A program made the position numbers and the translations under genes. This document shows, one piece after another, positions 15,742 through 26,615 of a DNA stretch of 64,000 nt. How positions within the stretch are numbered: the first letter of the stretch is position 1; every line of letters starts with the position of its first letter. The notes beneath the pieces are model-generated. The model searched no databases. It saw nothing but the letters and a program-made list of their open reading frames with translations, and was not told the DNA's origin. The stretch comes from Rhodobacter capsulatus (GTDB taxonomy: Bacteria; Pseudomonadota; Alphaproteobacteria; Rhodobacterales; Rhodobacteraceae): assembly GCF_003254295.1 (NCBI RefSeq), contig NZ_QKZO01000007.1:173579-237578 (forward strand). The letters are read 5' to 3'.

Positions 15742-18006
15742 ATGCCCGAATTGCTGATCGAACTTTTCTCGGAAGAAATCCCGGCCCGCATGCAGGGCTT
15801 CGCCCGCGACACCCTGCGCAAGATGGTCACCGATGGTCTGGTCGAGGCCGGTCTGACCTATGGCCATGCGCAGGCGTTTTCGACGCCGCGCCGTCTGGTG
15901 CTGGTGCTTGACGGGCTTTCGACCGAAAGCCCGACGCTGCGCGAAGAACGCAAGGGCCCGGCCGTCACCGCGCCCGAGGCCGCGGTGCAGGGCTTCCTGC
16001 GCTCGACCGGGTTGACGCTGGATCAGCTCGAAAAGCGCGACGACAAGAAGGGCCAGGTCTGGTTCGCGGTGATCGAAAAGCCCGGCCGCGCCGCGCCCGA
16101 AATCGTTGCCGAGGTGCTGGAAAAGACGATCCGCAGCTTTCCCTGGCCGAAATCGATGCGCTGGGGCAACGGCACGCTGAAATGGGTGCGCCCGCTGCAT
16201 TCGATCCTGTGCCTTCTGTCCGATGACACCGGGGCTTCGGTGGTCGATCTGGACATCGACGGCATCAAGGCGGGCGCCACCACGGCCGGGCATCGCTTCA
16301 TGGCGCCCGATCGCTTTGCCGTCACCGGCTTTGCCGATTACGCCGCCAAGCTGAAAGCCGCCAAGGTGGTGCTGGACTCGTCTGAGCGCGAGGCGATGAT
16401 CTGGCACGACGCGACCCAGCTGGCCTTTGCGCAGGGGCTGGAGCTGGTCGAGGACAGGGGCCTGCTGACCGAGGTCGCGGGGCTGGTCGAATTCCCCGTC
16501 GCGCTGATGGGCGCGATTGCCGAGGACTTCCTGCATCTGCCGCCCGAGGTGCTGCAAACCTCGATGCGGGAACATCAGAAATTCTTCTCGGTGAAGAACC
16601 CGAAAACCGGCCGGATCGAGGGCTTTGTGACCGTGGCGAACCGCGAAACCGCGGATCATGGCGCGACGATCCTCAAGGGCAACCTCAAGGTGCTGTCGGC
16701 GCGGCTGTCGGACGCGCGCTTCTTCTGGGAACACGACCTGCGGGTGGTGAAGACCGAGGGGCTGGAGGGCATGGGCGCGGGGCTGGCCAACGTGACCTTC
16801 CACAACAAGCTGGGCAGTCAAAAGGCCCGGATCGAGCGCATCGCCGCGCTGGCGCGCGAGATTGCGCCGCTTGTGGGGGCCGACCCGGATCAGGCGGAAA
16901 AAGCCGCGCTGGTGGTGAAATCCGATCTGCGCTCGGCGATGGTCGGCGAATTCCCGGAACTGCAGGGGCTGATGGGCAGCTATTACGCCCGCGCGCAGGG
17001 CCTGTCCGAAGAGATCGCCGCCGCCTGCAAGGGCCATTACTCGCCGCTGGGTCCGTCGGACGCCGTGCCGTCCGAGCCGGTGACGGTGGCGGTGGCTTTG
17101 GCCGACAAGATCGACACGCTGACCGGCTTCTGGGCCATCGACGAGAAACCCACGGGCTCGAAAGACCCCTTTGCCCTGCGCCGCGCCGCGCTGGGCGTGA
17201 TCCGGCTGGTGCTCGGGAATGGGCTGCGGATGGGGTTGGGGCGTGTAGTCAGCAAGATTTTCAATCAACGAGCGAACATCGCAACGCTTGGAGATTGGGT
17301 GCGAGAAACCGAGCTGGAGCAAGAAGAGACCAAATCCGCGCTGTATGAGGCCCTTATAAATGAAGATTTGGCTTCTTACGCAGAAGGACACGAAGCGAAG
17401 CTGGCCGAGCTAGCCTCGTCGTTCTTGGGGGGTGTTAAGCCCACTCCCAGCAAGCATCATGGGCAAGCTCGTCAATCCTCGTCGGACCTCCTCTCCTTCT
17501 TCCACGACCGCCTCAAGGTCTTCCTGAAGGACGAGGGCATCCGCCATGATGTCATCGACGCCGTTCTGGCGATGCCGGGCAATGACGACCTGACGCTGGT
17601 GGTGAAACGGGCGGAAGCGCTGAGTGCCTTCCTCAAGACCGAGGATGGCACCAACCTCATTCAGGGCTTCAAACGCGCGAACAACATCCTGACCCAGGCC
17701 GAGGCCAAGGATGGCGTCGAATACAGCTTCGGTGCCGATGTGAAATTCGCCGAAGCCGAGGAAGAGAAAACCCTTTTCGCCGCGCTCGACGCCGCCGAAG
17801 CGGCGCTGGCCCCGGCGATGGCCTCGGAGGATTTTGCCACGGCCATGGCCGAAATGGCGAAACTGCGCGCCCCCATCGACGCCTTCTTCACCGCGGTGCA
17901 GATCAACGCCGAAAACCCGATCGTGCGGCGCAACCGGTTGAACCTGCTCTCGCGCATCCGGCAGATCTGCCAAAGCGTCGCCGATCTGACAAAACTCGAC
18001 GGCTGA
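15742..18006 (+). CDS. glyS: Glycyl-tRNA synthetase beta chain with a low-GC insert (754 aa)
   Basis: The start MPELLIELFSEEIPARM and the block ALRRAALGVIRLVL are typical of GlyS, which binds tRNA-Gly and supports the alpha chain. The protein is about 60 residues longer than the common 690. The extra length lies at roughly residues 500-580, where the gene changes to A/T-rich codons before resuming the normal sequence at DLLSFFHDRLKVFLKDEGIRHDVIDA. The reading frame is intact through the insert. The start at 15742 follows two bases after the upstream stop; longer in-frame upstream codons overlap the secreted-protein gene. Confidence 0.95.
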   Translation: MPELLIELFSEEIPARMQGFARDTLRKMVTDGLVEAGLTYGHAQAFSTPRRLVLVLDGLSTESPTLREERKGPAVTAPEAAVQGFLRSTGLTLDQLEKRDDKKGQVWFAVIEKPGRAAPEIVAEVLEKTIRSFPWPKSMRWGNGTLKWVRPLHSILCLLSDDTGASVVDLDIDGIKAGATTAGHRFMAPDRFAVTGFADYAAKLKAAKVVLDSSEREAMIWHDATQLAFAQGLELVEDRGLLTEVAGLVEFPVALMGAIAEDFLHLPPEVLQTSMREHQKFFSVKNPKTGRIEGFVTVANRETADHGATILKGNLKVLSARLSDARFFWEHDLRVVKTEGLEGMGAGLANVTFHNKLGSQKARIERIAALAREIAPLVGADPDQAEKAALVVKSDLRSAMVGEFPELQGLMGSYYARAQGLSEEIAAACKGHYSPLGPSDAVPSEPVTVAVALADKIDTLTGFWAIDEKPTGSKDPFALRRAALGVIRLVLGNGLRMGLGRVVSKIFNQRANIATLGDWVRETELEQEETKSALYEALINEDLASYAEGHEAKLAELASSFLGGVKPTPSKHHGQARQSSSDLLSFFHDRLKVFLKDEGIRHDVIDAVLAMPGNDDLTLVVKRAEALSAFLKTEDGTNLIQGFKRANNILTQAEAKDGVEYSFGADVKFAEAEEEKTLFAALDAAEAALAPAMASEDFATAMAEMAKLRAPIDAFFTAVQINAENPIVRRNRLNLLSRIRQICQSVADLTKLDG

Positions 18007-18050
18007 TTTCATCTTGCCAAAAATATCCCCGCCGGAGGCTCCTCCGGCGG
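18007..18050 (+). repeat. Intergenic CTTGCC/AAATATCC repeat with hairpin, downstream of glyS
   Basis: This copy reads TTTCATCTTGCC then AAAAATATCC and runs into a 9-base-pair hairpin (arms CCGCCGGAG and CTCCGGCGG). It belongs to a family found at five sites in the window, always right after a gene's stop codon or in a gap between genes. The hairpin may end glyS transcription, although no T-run follows. Confidence 0.6.
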
Positions 18051-18143
18051 TGACAGGCACGAAGGTCTGACGGTCGCGCCCCAAGGTCACACTTGCGCCC
18101 GTCACAATTCGGCCTATCCTGCTGCTGTCAGGGGCTCGCCGCA

Positions 18144-20681
18144 ATGCAGAAAATCGCCGACTTCTCCGAGTTCGTGAAACTCTCTCCCGCTGCGCCGGTG
18201 CAGGCCACCCGGCACGGCTGGCGGGCGAAATGCCTGCAACGGCTGATCCGGCTTGACCTGCCGGTGCCCACCACCGTCGCCCTGCCGGTCGAAACCGTGC
18301 GCGCCATCGCCGCCGGGCAGATGCCCGACACCGCCCGCATCGCCGCCGTTTTCGGCAATGATTTCCTTGTTTCGGTGCGATCCTCGCCGGAAAACCCCGA
18401 ATGGGGCGGGCCGGGCACGGTCTTGAATGTCGGCATGAACGACGCGATGCATGCGCGGCTCTCCGACAGTCACGGGCGCGAGGCCGCCGATGCGCTTTAC
18501 CTGCGTTTCGTGCAAAGCTACGCCACCCATGTCGCGCGGCTCGACCCCGACATGTTTCACGCGGGCCCCGGCGATGGCGCGCTGGCCGCTGCGCTTTCCG
18601 CCTATCACGCCGAAACCGACGAACCCTTCCCGCAAGATCCCGCCCGGCAACTGGCCGAGGTGCTGCGCTCGATGGCGCGCGCCTGGGAGGGGACGACGGC
18701 GCGGCTGCTGCGTCAGGCCAAGGGGGCGCCGCCCGATGCGGTGCTGGGGCTTTTGGTGCAGCGCATGGCGCTGGGGATCGGGCCGGGGATTTCCGGGTCC
18801 GGCACGATGCAATTCGTCGACAGCGTCACCGGGGCGCCGCGGATCATGGGGCGGTTTCGCGGCCAATCGCAGGGGCGCGCGCGCTCTGATGACACGCTGT
18901 TTCTGACCCGCGATCCGCGCGGGCTGTCGCTTGAGGAATTGGCGCCTGCGCTCTTTGCGGTGCTCTGCGGCTATGGCTCTGCCTGCCGGGTGCGGCTGCG
19001 CGAGGAGATGCAGCTGGAATTCGCCGTCGAGGGCGGGCGGATTTCGGTGATCGACGCGGTGCGCGTCGCGCGCTCGGCCCGGGCGACGGTGAAGATCGCG
19101 GTGGCTCTGGCCGAGGACGGGATCATCACCCGCGAGGATGCGCTGTTGCGGGTGGAACCGCGGGCGCTGACGGAACTGCTGCATTATCAAGTGGATCCGC
19201 GCGCGCCGCGCGACCGCTTTGCGCGTGGCATCGCGGCCAGCCCCGGTGCCGCCGTGGGCCGGATCGTCTTCACCGCCGCCGCCGCGCAGGCCAGCGCCGC
19301 CCGCGGCGAGCCCTGTATCCTCGTGCGGCGCGAAACCGGGCCCGAGGATATCCGCGGCATGCATGCGGCCGTGGCCGTCCTGACCGAACGCGGCGGCATG
19401 ACCTCGCACGCCGCGGTGATCGCCCGCGGTCTCGGGCTGCCCTGCATCGTCGGCTGCACCGAGGTGCAGATCAATTCCCGTGACCGCTCGCTTCGCGGCC
19501 CCGACGGGCGGACTTTTCTGGAAGGCGAGCTGATCACGCTTGACGGCAGCAATGGCGAGGTGCTGGCGGGCACGGCGGAAATGCTGGAACCGGCGCTGGA
19601 TGACGGCTTTCGCACGCTTCTGCGCTGGGCCGAGACGGTCTGCGACATCGGCATCCGGGCGAACGCCGACACGCCCGATGACGCCCGCACCGCGCGGATG
19701 TTCGACGCCGACGGCATCGGCCTGTGCCGGACCGAGCACATGTTCTTTGACGAAGACCGGCTCACGGTGATGCGCGAGATGATCTTTGCCGATACGCCGA
19801 ATGACCGGCGGGTGGCGCTGGATCGTCTGTTGCCGATGCAGCGCGCGGATTTCATTGCGCTTTTCGATATCATGGCGGGGTTGCCCGTGTGCATCCGGCT
19901 GTTCGATCCGCCGCTGCACGAATTCTTGCCGCATGACCGCGAGGGGATGCGCGAACTGGCCGAGGCGCTGGACCGGCCGCTGTCCGAAGTCACCCGGCGC
20001 GTCGAGGCTTTGTCGGAATTCAACCCGATGCTGGGGATGCGCGGCGTGCGGCTGGGCATCACGGTGCCGGAAATCTACGACATGCAGGCCCGCGCGATCT
20101 TTGAGGCGACCGTCGAGGCCAGCCGTCGCGGCGCCCCGGTGGTGCCCGAGGTGATGATCCCGCTGGTGTCGGCCGCGCGCGAGGTCGAGATCGTCAAGAC
20201 CCGGATCGATGCCGTCGCCAGCGCCGTGCGCACCGAGATGAAGGCCGATTTCGCCTATCGTCTGGGGGTGATGGTGGAGACGCCGCGGGCCGCGCTGCGG
20301 GCGGGCGAGATCGCGCAACATACGCATTTCCTGTCCTTCGGCACCAACGACCTGACGCAGATGACCTATGGGCTGTCGCGCGACGATGCGGGCCGGTTCA
20401 TGTCGACCTATGTCAACCAGCATGTCTATGCCGAGGACCCGTTCCACATTTTGGACGTAGAAGGGGTGGGGGAACTCTTGCTCATGGGCGCCTCGCGCGG
20501 GCGGGCGGCGCGGCATGACGTGACGATCTCGGTCTGCGGCGAACATGGCGGAAACCCCGAATCAATCGCCTTCTGCCGGGCCGCCGGATTCGATTACGTG
20601 TCCTGTTCACCTTTCAGGGTGCCGGTCGCCCGGCTGGCAGGCGCACATTTCGCGCTTCTGGCGCCGCGGAATCGATTCTGA
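18144..20681 (+). CDS. PEP-utilising, PPDK-like protein with a degenerate ATP-binding half (845 aa)
   Basis: The C-terminal two thirds match pyruvate phosphate dikinase: the phosphohistidine motif GGMTSHAAVIARGLGLPC, the GIGLCRTEHMFF block and the PEP barrel with FGTNDLTQM and VCGEHGGNPESIAFC, which holds the catalytic cysteine. The N-terminal ATP-grasp half is divergent. The usual GGKGANL loop is replaced by GWRAKCL, and the DIEFT...LQTR block by MQLEFAVEGGRISVIDAV. It may not use ATP as PPDK does. The ATG at 18144 follows CAGGGG; in-frame codons further upstream are unlikely. It follows glyS after 137 bases. Confidence 0.8.
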   Translation: MQKIADFSEFVKLSPAAPVQATRHGWRAKCLQRLIRLDLPVPTTVALPVETVRAIAAGQMPDTARIAAVFGNDFLVSVRSSPENPEWGGPGTVLNVGMNDAMHARLSDSHGREAADALYLRFVQSYATHVARLDPDMFHAGPGDGALAAALSAYHAETDEPFPQDPARQLAEVLRSMARAWEGTTARLLRQAKGAPPDAVLGLLVQRMALGIGPGISGSGTMQFVDSVTGAPRIMGRFRGQSQGRARSDDTLFLTRDPRGLSLEELAPALFAVLCGYGSACRVRLREEMQLEFAVEGGRISVIDAVRVARSARATVKIAVALAEDGIITREDALLRVEPRALTELLHYQVDPRAPRDRFARGIAASPGAAVGRIVFTAAAAQASAARGEPCILVRRETGPEDIRGMHAAVAVLTERGGMTSHAAVIARGLGLPCIVGCTEVQINSRDRSLRGPDGRTFLEGELITLDGSNGEVLAGTAEMLEPALDDGFRTLLRWAETVCDIGIRANADTPDDARTARMFDADGIGLCRTEHMFFDEDRLTVMREMIFADTPNDRRVALDRLLPMQRADFIALFDIMAGLPVCIRLFDPPLHEFLPHDREGMRELAEALDRPLSEVTRRVEALSEFNPMLGMRGVRLGITVPEIYDMQARAIFEATVEASRRGAPVVPEVMIPLVSAAREVEIVKTRIDAVASAVRTEMKADFAYRLGVMVETPRAALRAGEIAQHTHFLSFGTNDLTQMTYGLSRDDAGRFMSTYVNQHVYAEDPFHILDVEGVGELLLMGASRGRAARHDVTISVCGEHGGNPESIAFCRAAGFDYVSCSPFRVPVARLAGAHFALLAPRNRF

Positions 20682-20696
20682 CGCAAAATGTTGCGT
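20681..20696 (+). terminator. Weak hairpin after the PPDK-like gene
   Basis: A six-base-pair stem (ACGCAA and TTGCGT, loop AATG) starts within the stop codon and is followed by GAATTT. It could act as a weak terminator. A second G/C hairpin (GAGGGG and CCCCTC) lies at 20767-20787 in the same 244-base gap, which otherwise holds only the hydrolase promoter region. Confidence 0.35.
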
Positions 20697-20925
20697 GAAT
20701 TTAGGGTTAACAGAACAAAAGCTCTGGCGTTTTCTTTCCGTTACCTTTAGTCGCATTCAGTAACCCGAGGGGTGAGTCGTGCCCCTCTCTTGCGCGGATT
20801 TCCGCCGCTTTCGCGGGGGAAATGGTCCGCGTTCTTTCGTGTGGTGGACAAATCCTGCCCGGCTGGGCTATGCCCGTGCCGTCGCGGCCCCGGGCCGGGG
20901 CGATTGTCCTTATCGAAAGAAGATC

Positions 20926-21627
20926 ATGTCAGTGCTGAAAAGCTGGACGGGGGGGATGCTCATCCTCCTGGCCCTCGCCGGAGGCTCGCGTGCCGAAACG
21001 ACGGTAAGCCAGTCGAACGATCCCACGGCGGTTGCCGAGCAGGGGCTGATGCAGCTGCTGTTTCAGGAGCGGGTCGGTCTGCAATCGGTGCCTGCCGACC
21101 GGGTTGCGGCGATCACCGCCGCGCCGGTGCCGCGCAGCTGGCCGTGGCAGCGCGAAACCACCGTCGAGGCGCCCACGGTGATCAACGCAAGCTGGCTGGC
21201 GCTGCAACCCCGGGCGCACGGCGATGCGCAATTCGAATGTCTCGCCCAGACGATCTATCACGAGGCCCGCGGCGAGACCCTGCAGGGTCAGGTCGCGGTG
21301 GCCGAGGTGGTGCTGAACCGGCTCGACGATCCGCGGTTTCCGAAGACGATCTGCGGCGTGGTCGGGCAGGGCGGGCGCGGCGGTTGCGCCTTCAGCTGGA
21401 CCTGTGACGGGCGCCCCGATCAGGCGGCCGACCGCGCGGCCTGGGATCAGGCGGCGAAAATCGCCCGGGCGATGATCGACGGCGCGCCGCGGCGGCTGAC
21501 CGATGGCGCCACCTTTTTCCACACGATCGGCGTGCGTCCGACCTGGACGCGCAGCTATCAGCGCACCGCGCAGATCGGCGCGCACACGTTCTATCGGCGT
21601 CCGCTGCAGACCGCGGCGATCCGCTAA
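20926..21627 (+). CDS. Secreted cell-wall hydrolase, SleB/Hydrolase_2 type (233 aa)
   Basis: A signal peptide (MSVLKSWTGGMLILLALAGGSRA) precedes a C-terminal domain of about 130 residues. That domain contains CLAQTIYHEARGETLQGQ, VAEVVLNRLDDPRFP and CAFSWTCDG, the hallmarks of the SleB-like amidase/lytic family whose catalytic Glu lies in YHEARGE. It should cut peptidoglycan in the periplasm. The ATG at 20926, preceded by GAAAGAAG, is preferred over an upstream frame that has no signal peptide. The region upstream has a TTAAC half-site at 20708-20712 but no full CtrA box. Confidence 0.85.
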   Translation: MSVLKSWTGGMLILLALAGGSRAETTVSQSNDPTAVAEQGLMQLLFQERVGLQSVPADRVAAITAAPVPRSWPWQRETTVEAPTVINASWLALQPRAHGDAQFECLAQTIYHEARGETLQGQVAVAEVVLNRLDDPRFPKTICGVVGQGGRGGCAFSWTCDGRPDQAADRAAWDQAAKIARAMIDGAPRRLTDGATFFHTIGVRPTWTRSYQRTAQIGAHTFYRRPLQTAAIR

Positions 21628-21711
21628 GGTCGCAACCGCGCGCGCGCATGACGTTTCGGGGTGGGCTTCGCTTGGCCCCGTTTCTATATCTGGGGGCGAA
21701 AGGTGGCCTTC

Positions 21712-22623
21712 ATGCACTCCGACACGTCTCTTGCCTTCGCCCATCCCGAAGAGCGCGCGCTGGCCTCGGCGCCCGCCGATCCGCGCGACCGGATCAGCCT
21801 GCGCGACCATGTCGTGCTGGCCGATATCGGCGCCTTTCAGCAGGAACGCGGCCATGGCCAGCGGCTGAATTTCAACGTCGTGGTCGAGGTGACGCCGGAA
21901 ACCGGGCCTTTGGAAGACGATGTGGACCGCATCCTGTCTTACGACCGCATTACCGAGGCGATTGCGGCGGAACTTGCGGCGGAACGGCTCAACCTTCTGG
22001 AAACGCTGGCGGAACGGGTGGCGGAGCGGATCCTCGCACAGCCGCGCGCGATGCGGGTTTTCGTGCGGATCGAGAAGCTGGACCGCGGCCCCGGCGCGCT
22101 TGGGGTGGAAATCGTGCGCGCGCGGGCCGCGGTGCCGGTGAAGGCGCTCGACGAGGAGGCGACGCTGCATCCGGTCGTCGCCTATCTGTCGAATGCGGTG
22201 ATCGCGGCGCAGGATCTGTCGGCGCGGCTCGACCGGCTGGCGGCCTCGGGCGCGCCGGTGATTCTGGCGGTGGGCATGCCCGCCGTCCCCCCGCCCGAGA
22301 CCGGGCACCGGCCGACGCAGCGCCGCATCGATCTTCTGGCGATCGAGCAGAATGCCTGGGTGCTGGCGGCGCGCGATCCGCGCTGTGTCGTCGTCGCGAC
22401 CCGGACCGAGATCGACTGGGCGATGCGGCGGGGCCAGATGCTGGTCTGGGCGCCCTCGAAGATCGTTCTGGACGCGGTCGATGGCCCGAAGGGCGCGGTG
22501 CGCGACACCGGCACGCTGATCCTGTGGCTGGCCGAGCAGATGGCCGCGACCCGGCTCGAGCTTCACGGCGATGTTTCAGCCCCGGCGGGAAGTCGCGTGC
22601 CGGTTGTTGCGATCGACCGTTAA
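21712..22623 (+). CDS. folB: Dihydroneopterin aldolase FolB with a C-terminal extension (303 aa)
   Basis: The first 130 residues have the FolB fold: DRISLRDHVVLADIGAFQQERGHGQRLNFNVVVEV and the LSYDRITEAIAAEL block. FolB cleaves dihydroneopterin in folate synthesis. A further 170 residues follow, with ALDEEATLHPVVAYL and KIVLDAVDGPKG; bacterial FolB is usually about 120 residues, so this is an extended form of unknown added function. The adjacent folP supports the assignment. The start at 21712 is the first ATG in frame that fits; a GTG three codons earlier is possible. Confidence 0.85.
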   Translation: MHSDTSLAFAHPEERALASAPADPRDRISLRDHVVLADIGAFQQERGHGQRLNFNVVVEVTPETGPLEDDVDRILSYDRITEAIAAELAAERLNLLETLAERVAERILAQPRAMRVFVRIEKLDRGPGALGVEIVRARAAVPVKALDEEATLHPVVAYLSNAVIAAQDLSARLDRLAASGAPVILAVGMPAVPPPETGHRPTQRRIDLLAIEQNAWVLAARDPRCVVVATRTEIDWAMRRGQMLVWAPSKIVLDAVDGPKGAVRDTGTLILWLAEQMAATRLELHGDVSAPAGSRVPVVAIDR

Positions 22624-22671
22624 GCATCGCTTCACCTTGCCAAGCGGCGGCTCTTTCGCGAAGAGAGACGC

Positions 22672-23688
22672 ATGAAAACCTATTTTCGCCCGATTGCCCA
22701 GACCGATGCCGTCCGGCCCGATGCGGCGCTGCCGCTGGCGGGCGGCTGGTGCTGGTTCACCCATGCCGAGGCGCTGACGTGCGCGGGATCGCAAGGGCTG
22801 GTTCCGGCGTCTGAAATCCCGCCCGATCTGCTGGAGCGGCTGACCGCGCCGCGCCCGGCCTTGGCCGGGGTGGGCTTCGAGCGCCCCTCGGTCATGGGCA
22901 TCCTGAACGTGACGCCCGACAGTTTCTCCGACGGCGGCCGGTTCGATGCGCCTGAGGCCGCTTTGGCCCAGGCGCAGGCTTTGGCCGCCGCGGGGGCCGA
23001 CATTCTGGACATCGGCGGCGAGTCGACCCGCCCCGGCGCCGCGGAAGTTCCTGTCGCGGCAGAGATTTCCCGCACCGCCCCGGTGATTGCCGCGTTGCGG
23101 GCGCAAGGTTTTGCGCTGCCCGTTTCCATCGACACCCGCAAGGCCCCGGTGGCGGCGGCGGCGGTGGCGGCGGGGGCGGGGCTGGTGAATGACGTCTCGG
23201 CGATGCTTTTCGATCCGGCGATGGCGGCGACGGTGGCGGGGTCTGGCGCGGCTTTGTGCCTGATGCATGCGCAGGGCACGCCCGCGACGATGCAGGCCGA
23301 GCCGCGCTATGACGATGTTTTGCTGGATGTTTACGACCATCTGGAGGCGCGCTTGCTTGCCGCCGAAGCGGAGGGCATCGCGCGGTCGCGCGTGCTGCTG
23401 GACCCCGGCATCGGCTTTGGCAAGACTGTCGCGCATAATCTGGCGCTGCTGCGGGGGCTCTCACTGTTTCACGGCCTTGGCTGCCCGATCCTGCTGGGCG
23501 TCTCGCGCAAGCGTTTCATCGGCACCATCGCCGGGGTGGATCAGGCCGATGCCCGCGCGCCGGGCACGCTGGCCGTGACGCTGGCGGGACTGGCGCAGGG
23601 GGTGCAGATGCACCGGGTTCACGATGTCGCCGAGATCGCCCAGGGTATCCGGCTTTTTGACGCCATAACAAGGGGTTACACGCCATGA
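22672..23688 (+). CDS. folP: Dihydropteroate synthase FolP (338 aa)
   Basis: FolP joins p-aminobenzoate to dihydropterin pyrophosphate. The family motifs are present: [29 protein letters not shown], and [16 protein letters not shown] near the end, with VSRKRFIG. The N-terminus carries about 75 residues before the barrel begins, more than in most bacteria. It lies 48 bases after folB and overlaps glmM by four bases, so folB-folP-glmM look like one operon. The start at 22672 follows AGAGACGC. Confidence 0.95.
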   Translation: MKTYFRPIAQTDAVRPDAALPLAGGWCWFTHAEALTCAGSQGLVPASEIPPDLLERLTAPRPALAGVGFERPSVMGILNVTPDSFSDGGRFDAPEAALAQAQALAAAGADILDIGGESTRPGAAEVPVAAEISRTAPVIAALRAQGFALPVSIDTRKAPVAAAAVAAGAGLVNDVSAMLFDPAMAATVAGSGAALCLMHAQGTPATMQAEPRYDDVLLDVYDHLEARLLAAEAEGIARSRVLLDPGIGFGKTVAHNLALLRGLSLFHGLGCPILLGVSRKRFIGTIAGVDQADARAPGTLAVTLAGLAQGVQMHRVHDVAEIAQGIRLFDAITRGYTP

Positions 23689-25031
23689 CGCGGAAACTTT
23701 TCGGCACGGACGGGGTGCGGGGCGAGGCCAACAGCTGGCCGATGACGGCCGAGATGGCGCTGAAACTGGGCGCCGCGGCGGGGCGGTATTTCCGCCGCGA
23801 CGGCCGCAATGCGCATCGGGTGGTGATCGGCAAGGACACGCGGCTGTCGGGCTACATGCTGGAAAACGCGCTGACGGCGGGGCTGACCTCGACCGGGATG
23901 AACGTGCTGCTCCTGGGCCCGGTGCCGACCCCGGCGGTGGGCTATCTCACCCGCTCGATGCGGGCGGATCTGGGGATCATGATCTCGGCCAGCCACAACC
24001 CGGCAAAGGACAATGGCATCAAGTTCTTCGGCCCCGATGGCTTCAAGCTGTCCGACGAGGCCGAGCTGGAGATCGAGGCGCTGGTCGCGGGCGACATCCG
24101 TCTGGCGCAGCCGATGAACATTGGCCGGGCGAAGCGGATCGACGACGGGCTGGGGCGCTATGTCGAATATGCCAAGACCACCTTCCCGGCGCGGGATCGG
24201 CTGGCCGGGCTCAAGGTGGTGATCGATTGCGCGCATGGCGCCGCCTACAAGGCCGCGCCGCAGGTGCTGTGGGAGCTGGGCTGCGAGGTGATCGAGATCG
24301 GCACCAAGCCCAACGGTCTGAACATCAACGAACAATGCGGCTCGACCCATACCCGCACCGCGGCCGAGGCGGTGGTGGCGCATGGTGCCGATCTGGGGAT
24401 CAGCCTTGATGGCGACGCCGACCGGGTGATGATCCTTGATGAAAACGGTCTGGTGGCGGATGGAGACCAGATCATGGCGCTCTTTGCCGCGCGTTGGGCC
24501 GAGGCCGGGCTTTTGCGCGGCGGCGCGCTTGTCGCCACGGTGATGTCGAACCTGGGGCTGGAACGGTTCCTGACCGGGCGGGGGCTGCGGCTTGAACGCA
24601 CGGCGGTGGGGGATCGCTACGTGGTGGAGCGGATGCGGGCGGGCGGTTACAATCTGGGCGGCGAGCAGTCGGGCCATATCGTGATGACCGATTACGCCAC
24701 GACGGGCGATGGTCTGATGGCCGGGCTGCAGTTTCTGGCCGCGATGGCTGAGACCGGGCGCCGTGCCTCGGAGCTGACGCGGCAATTCGAGACCGTGCCG
24801 CAGATGTTGAAAAATGTAAAGTTCAAGGCCGGTCAGCTGCCGCTCGATAACGAAAATGTTCGAAAAGTGATCGCCGAGGCCGAGGGAAGGATCGCCGGTC
24901 AGGGCCGCATCCTGATCCGCAAATCGGGGACGGAGCCGCTGATCCGGGTGATGGCCGAATGCGAGGATGCCGGGCTTCTGGCCGAAACGGTCGAGGGGAT
25001 CGTGGCGGCGGTGGAACAGGCCACCGCCTGA
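23685..25031 (+). CDS. glmM: Phosphoglucosamine mutase GlmM (448 aa)
   Basis: GlmM converts glucosamine-6-phosphate to glucosamine-1-phosphate for cell-wall synthesis. The opening [13 protein letters not shown], the phosphoserine loop [16 protein letters not shown] (active serine S103) and the metal loop DGDADRV are all present. The length is standard. It starts in an ATGA overlap with folP, an arrangement also found in other bacteria. Confidence 0.97.
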   Translation: MTRKLFGTDGVRGEANSWPMTAEMALKLGAAAGRYFRRDGRNAHRVVIGKDTRLSGYMLENALTAGLTSTGMNVLLLGPVPTPAVGYLTRSMRADLGIMISASHNPAKDNGIKFFGPDGFKLSDEAELEIEALVAGDIRLAQPMNIGRAKRIDDGLGRYVEYAKTTFPARDRLAGLKVVIDCAHGAAYKAAPQVLWELGCEVIEIGTKPNGLNINEQCGSTHTRTAAEAVVAHGADLGISLDGDADRVMILDENGLVADGDQIMALFAARWAEAGLLRGGALVATVMSNLGLERFLTGRGLRLERTAVGDRYVVERMRAGGYNLGGEQSGHIVMTDYATTGDGLMAGLQFLAAMAETGRRASELTRQFETVPQMLKNVKFKAGQLPLDNENVRKVIAEAEGRIAGQGRILIRKSGTEPLIRVMAECEDAGLLAETVEGIVAAVEQATA

Positions 25032-25034
25032 GCG

Positions 25035-25403
25035 TTACAGCGTGACGGCCGTGTAAAGCCCCGAAAGCGCGATCCCGGCCGTCACCACCAGCCCCGCCAT
25101 CGGATAGCCGCCGCGCGCGCCGATCCGCAACAGCGCCTGCAGCACGCCCAGCGTCCAAAGCCCGTAAAGCCCGGCGGTGATGCGAAAGAACGGCATCAGC
25201 GCCCCGGGCGCCTGCGCGTAAAGCAAGCCCCCGATCAGCACCACGGCGGGCACGACGAACAGCAGCACGCCAAACAGCCCAAGCCAGAACGTGTCGCCAA
25301 ATCCGAGCCTTGCGCTGACCAGATCGGCAAACCAGCCGGGGGTGAAGATCTTGGCGCGCTCGCGCGCCAGCGCCGCAAGCTGCTTTTCGTTCAATTCGCT
25401 CAT
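25035..25403 (-). CDS. Uncharacterised small membrane protein (122 aa)
   Basis: After a 35-residue polar N-terminus (EKQLAALARERAKIFTPGWF) the protein has about four hydrophobic segments, including FWLGLFGVLLFVVPAVVLIG and AGIALSGLYTAVTL. It is likely an inner-membrane protein. The ATG at 25403 has GGAGAG upstream. It is convergent with glmM, with only three bases between the two stops, and is separated from ilvC by a terminator. No family was recognised. Confidence 0.7.
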   Translation of the reverse strand: MSELNEKQLAALARERAKIFTPGWFADLVSARLGFGDTFWLGLFGVLLFVVPAVVLIGGLLYAQAPGALMPFFRITAGLYGLWTLGVLQALLRIGARGGYPMAGLVVTAGIALSGLYTAVTL

Positions 25404-25432
25404 CGGGCTCTCCTTTGGTCTGAGCCTGAACG

Positions 25433-25461
25433 AAAAAGGGGCGCCCCGCAAGGCGCCCCCC
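25433..25461 (-). terminator. Rho-independent terminator of ilvC
   Basis: The stem has arms GGGGCGCC and GGCGCCCC with a six-base loop, followed on the minus strand by TTTTTC. It lies 20 bases after the ilvC stop and just upstream of the small membrane gene. Confidence 0.8.
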
Positions 25462-25480
25462 TTAAGTCTTGTCGCGCGGG

Positions 25481-26591
<1,111 letters not shown>

Positions 26592-26615
26592 GGATCATGC
26601 GCCGTAGGGCGACAA

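Noticed and set aside
20696..20712. A CtrA box before the cell-wall hydrolase.
   Set aside because: Only the TTAAC half is present; the other half is at the wrong spacing and mismatched.
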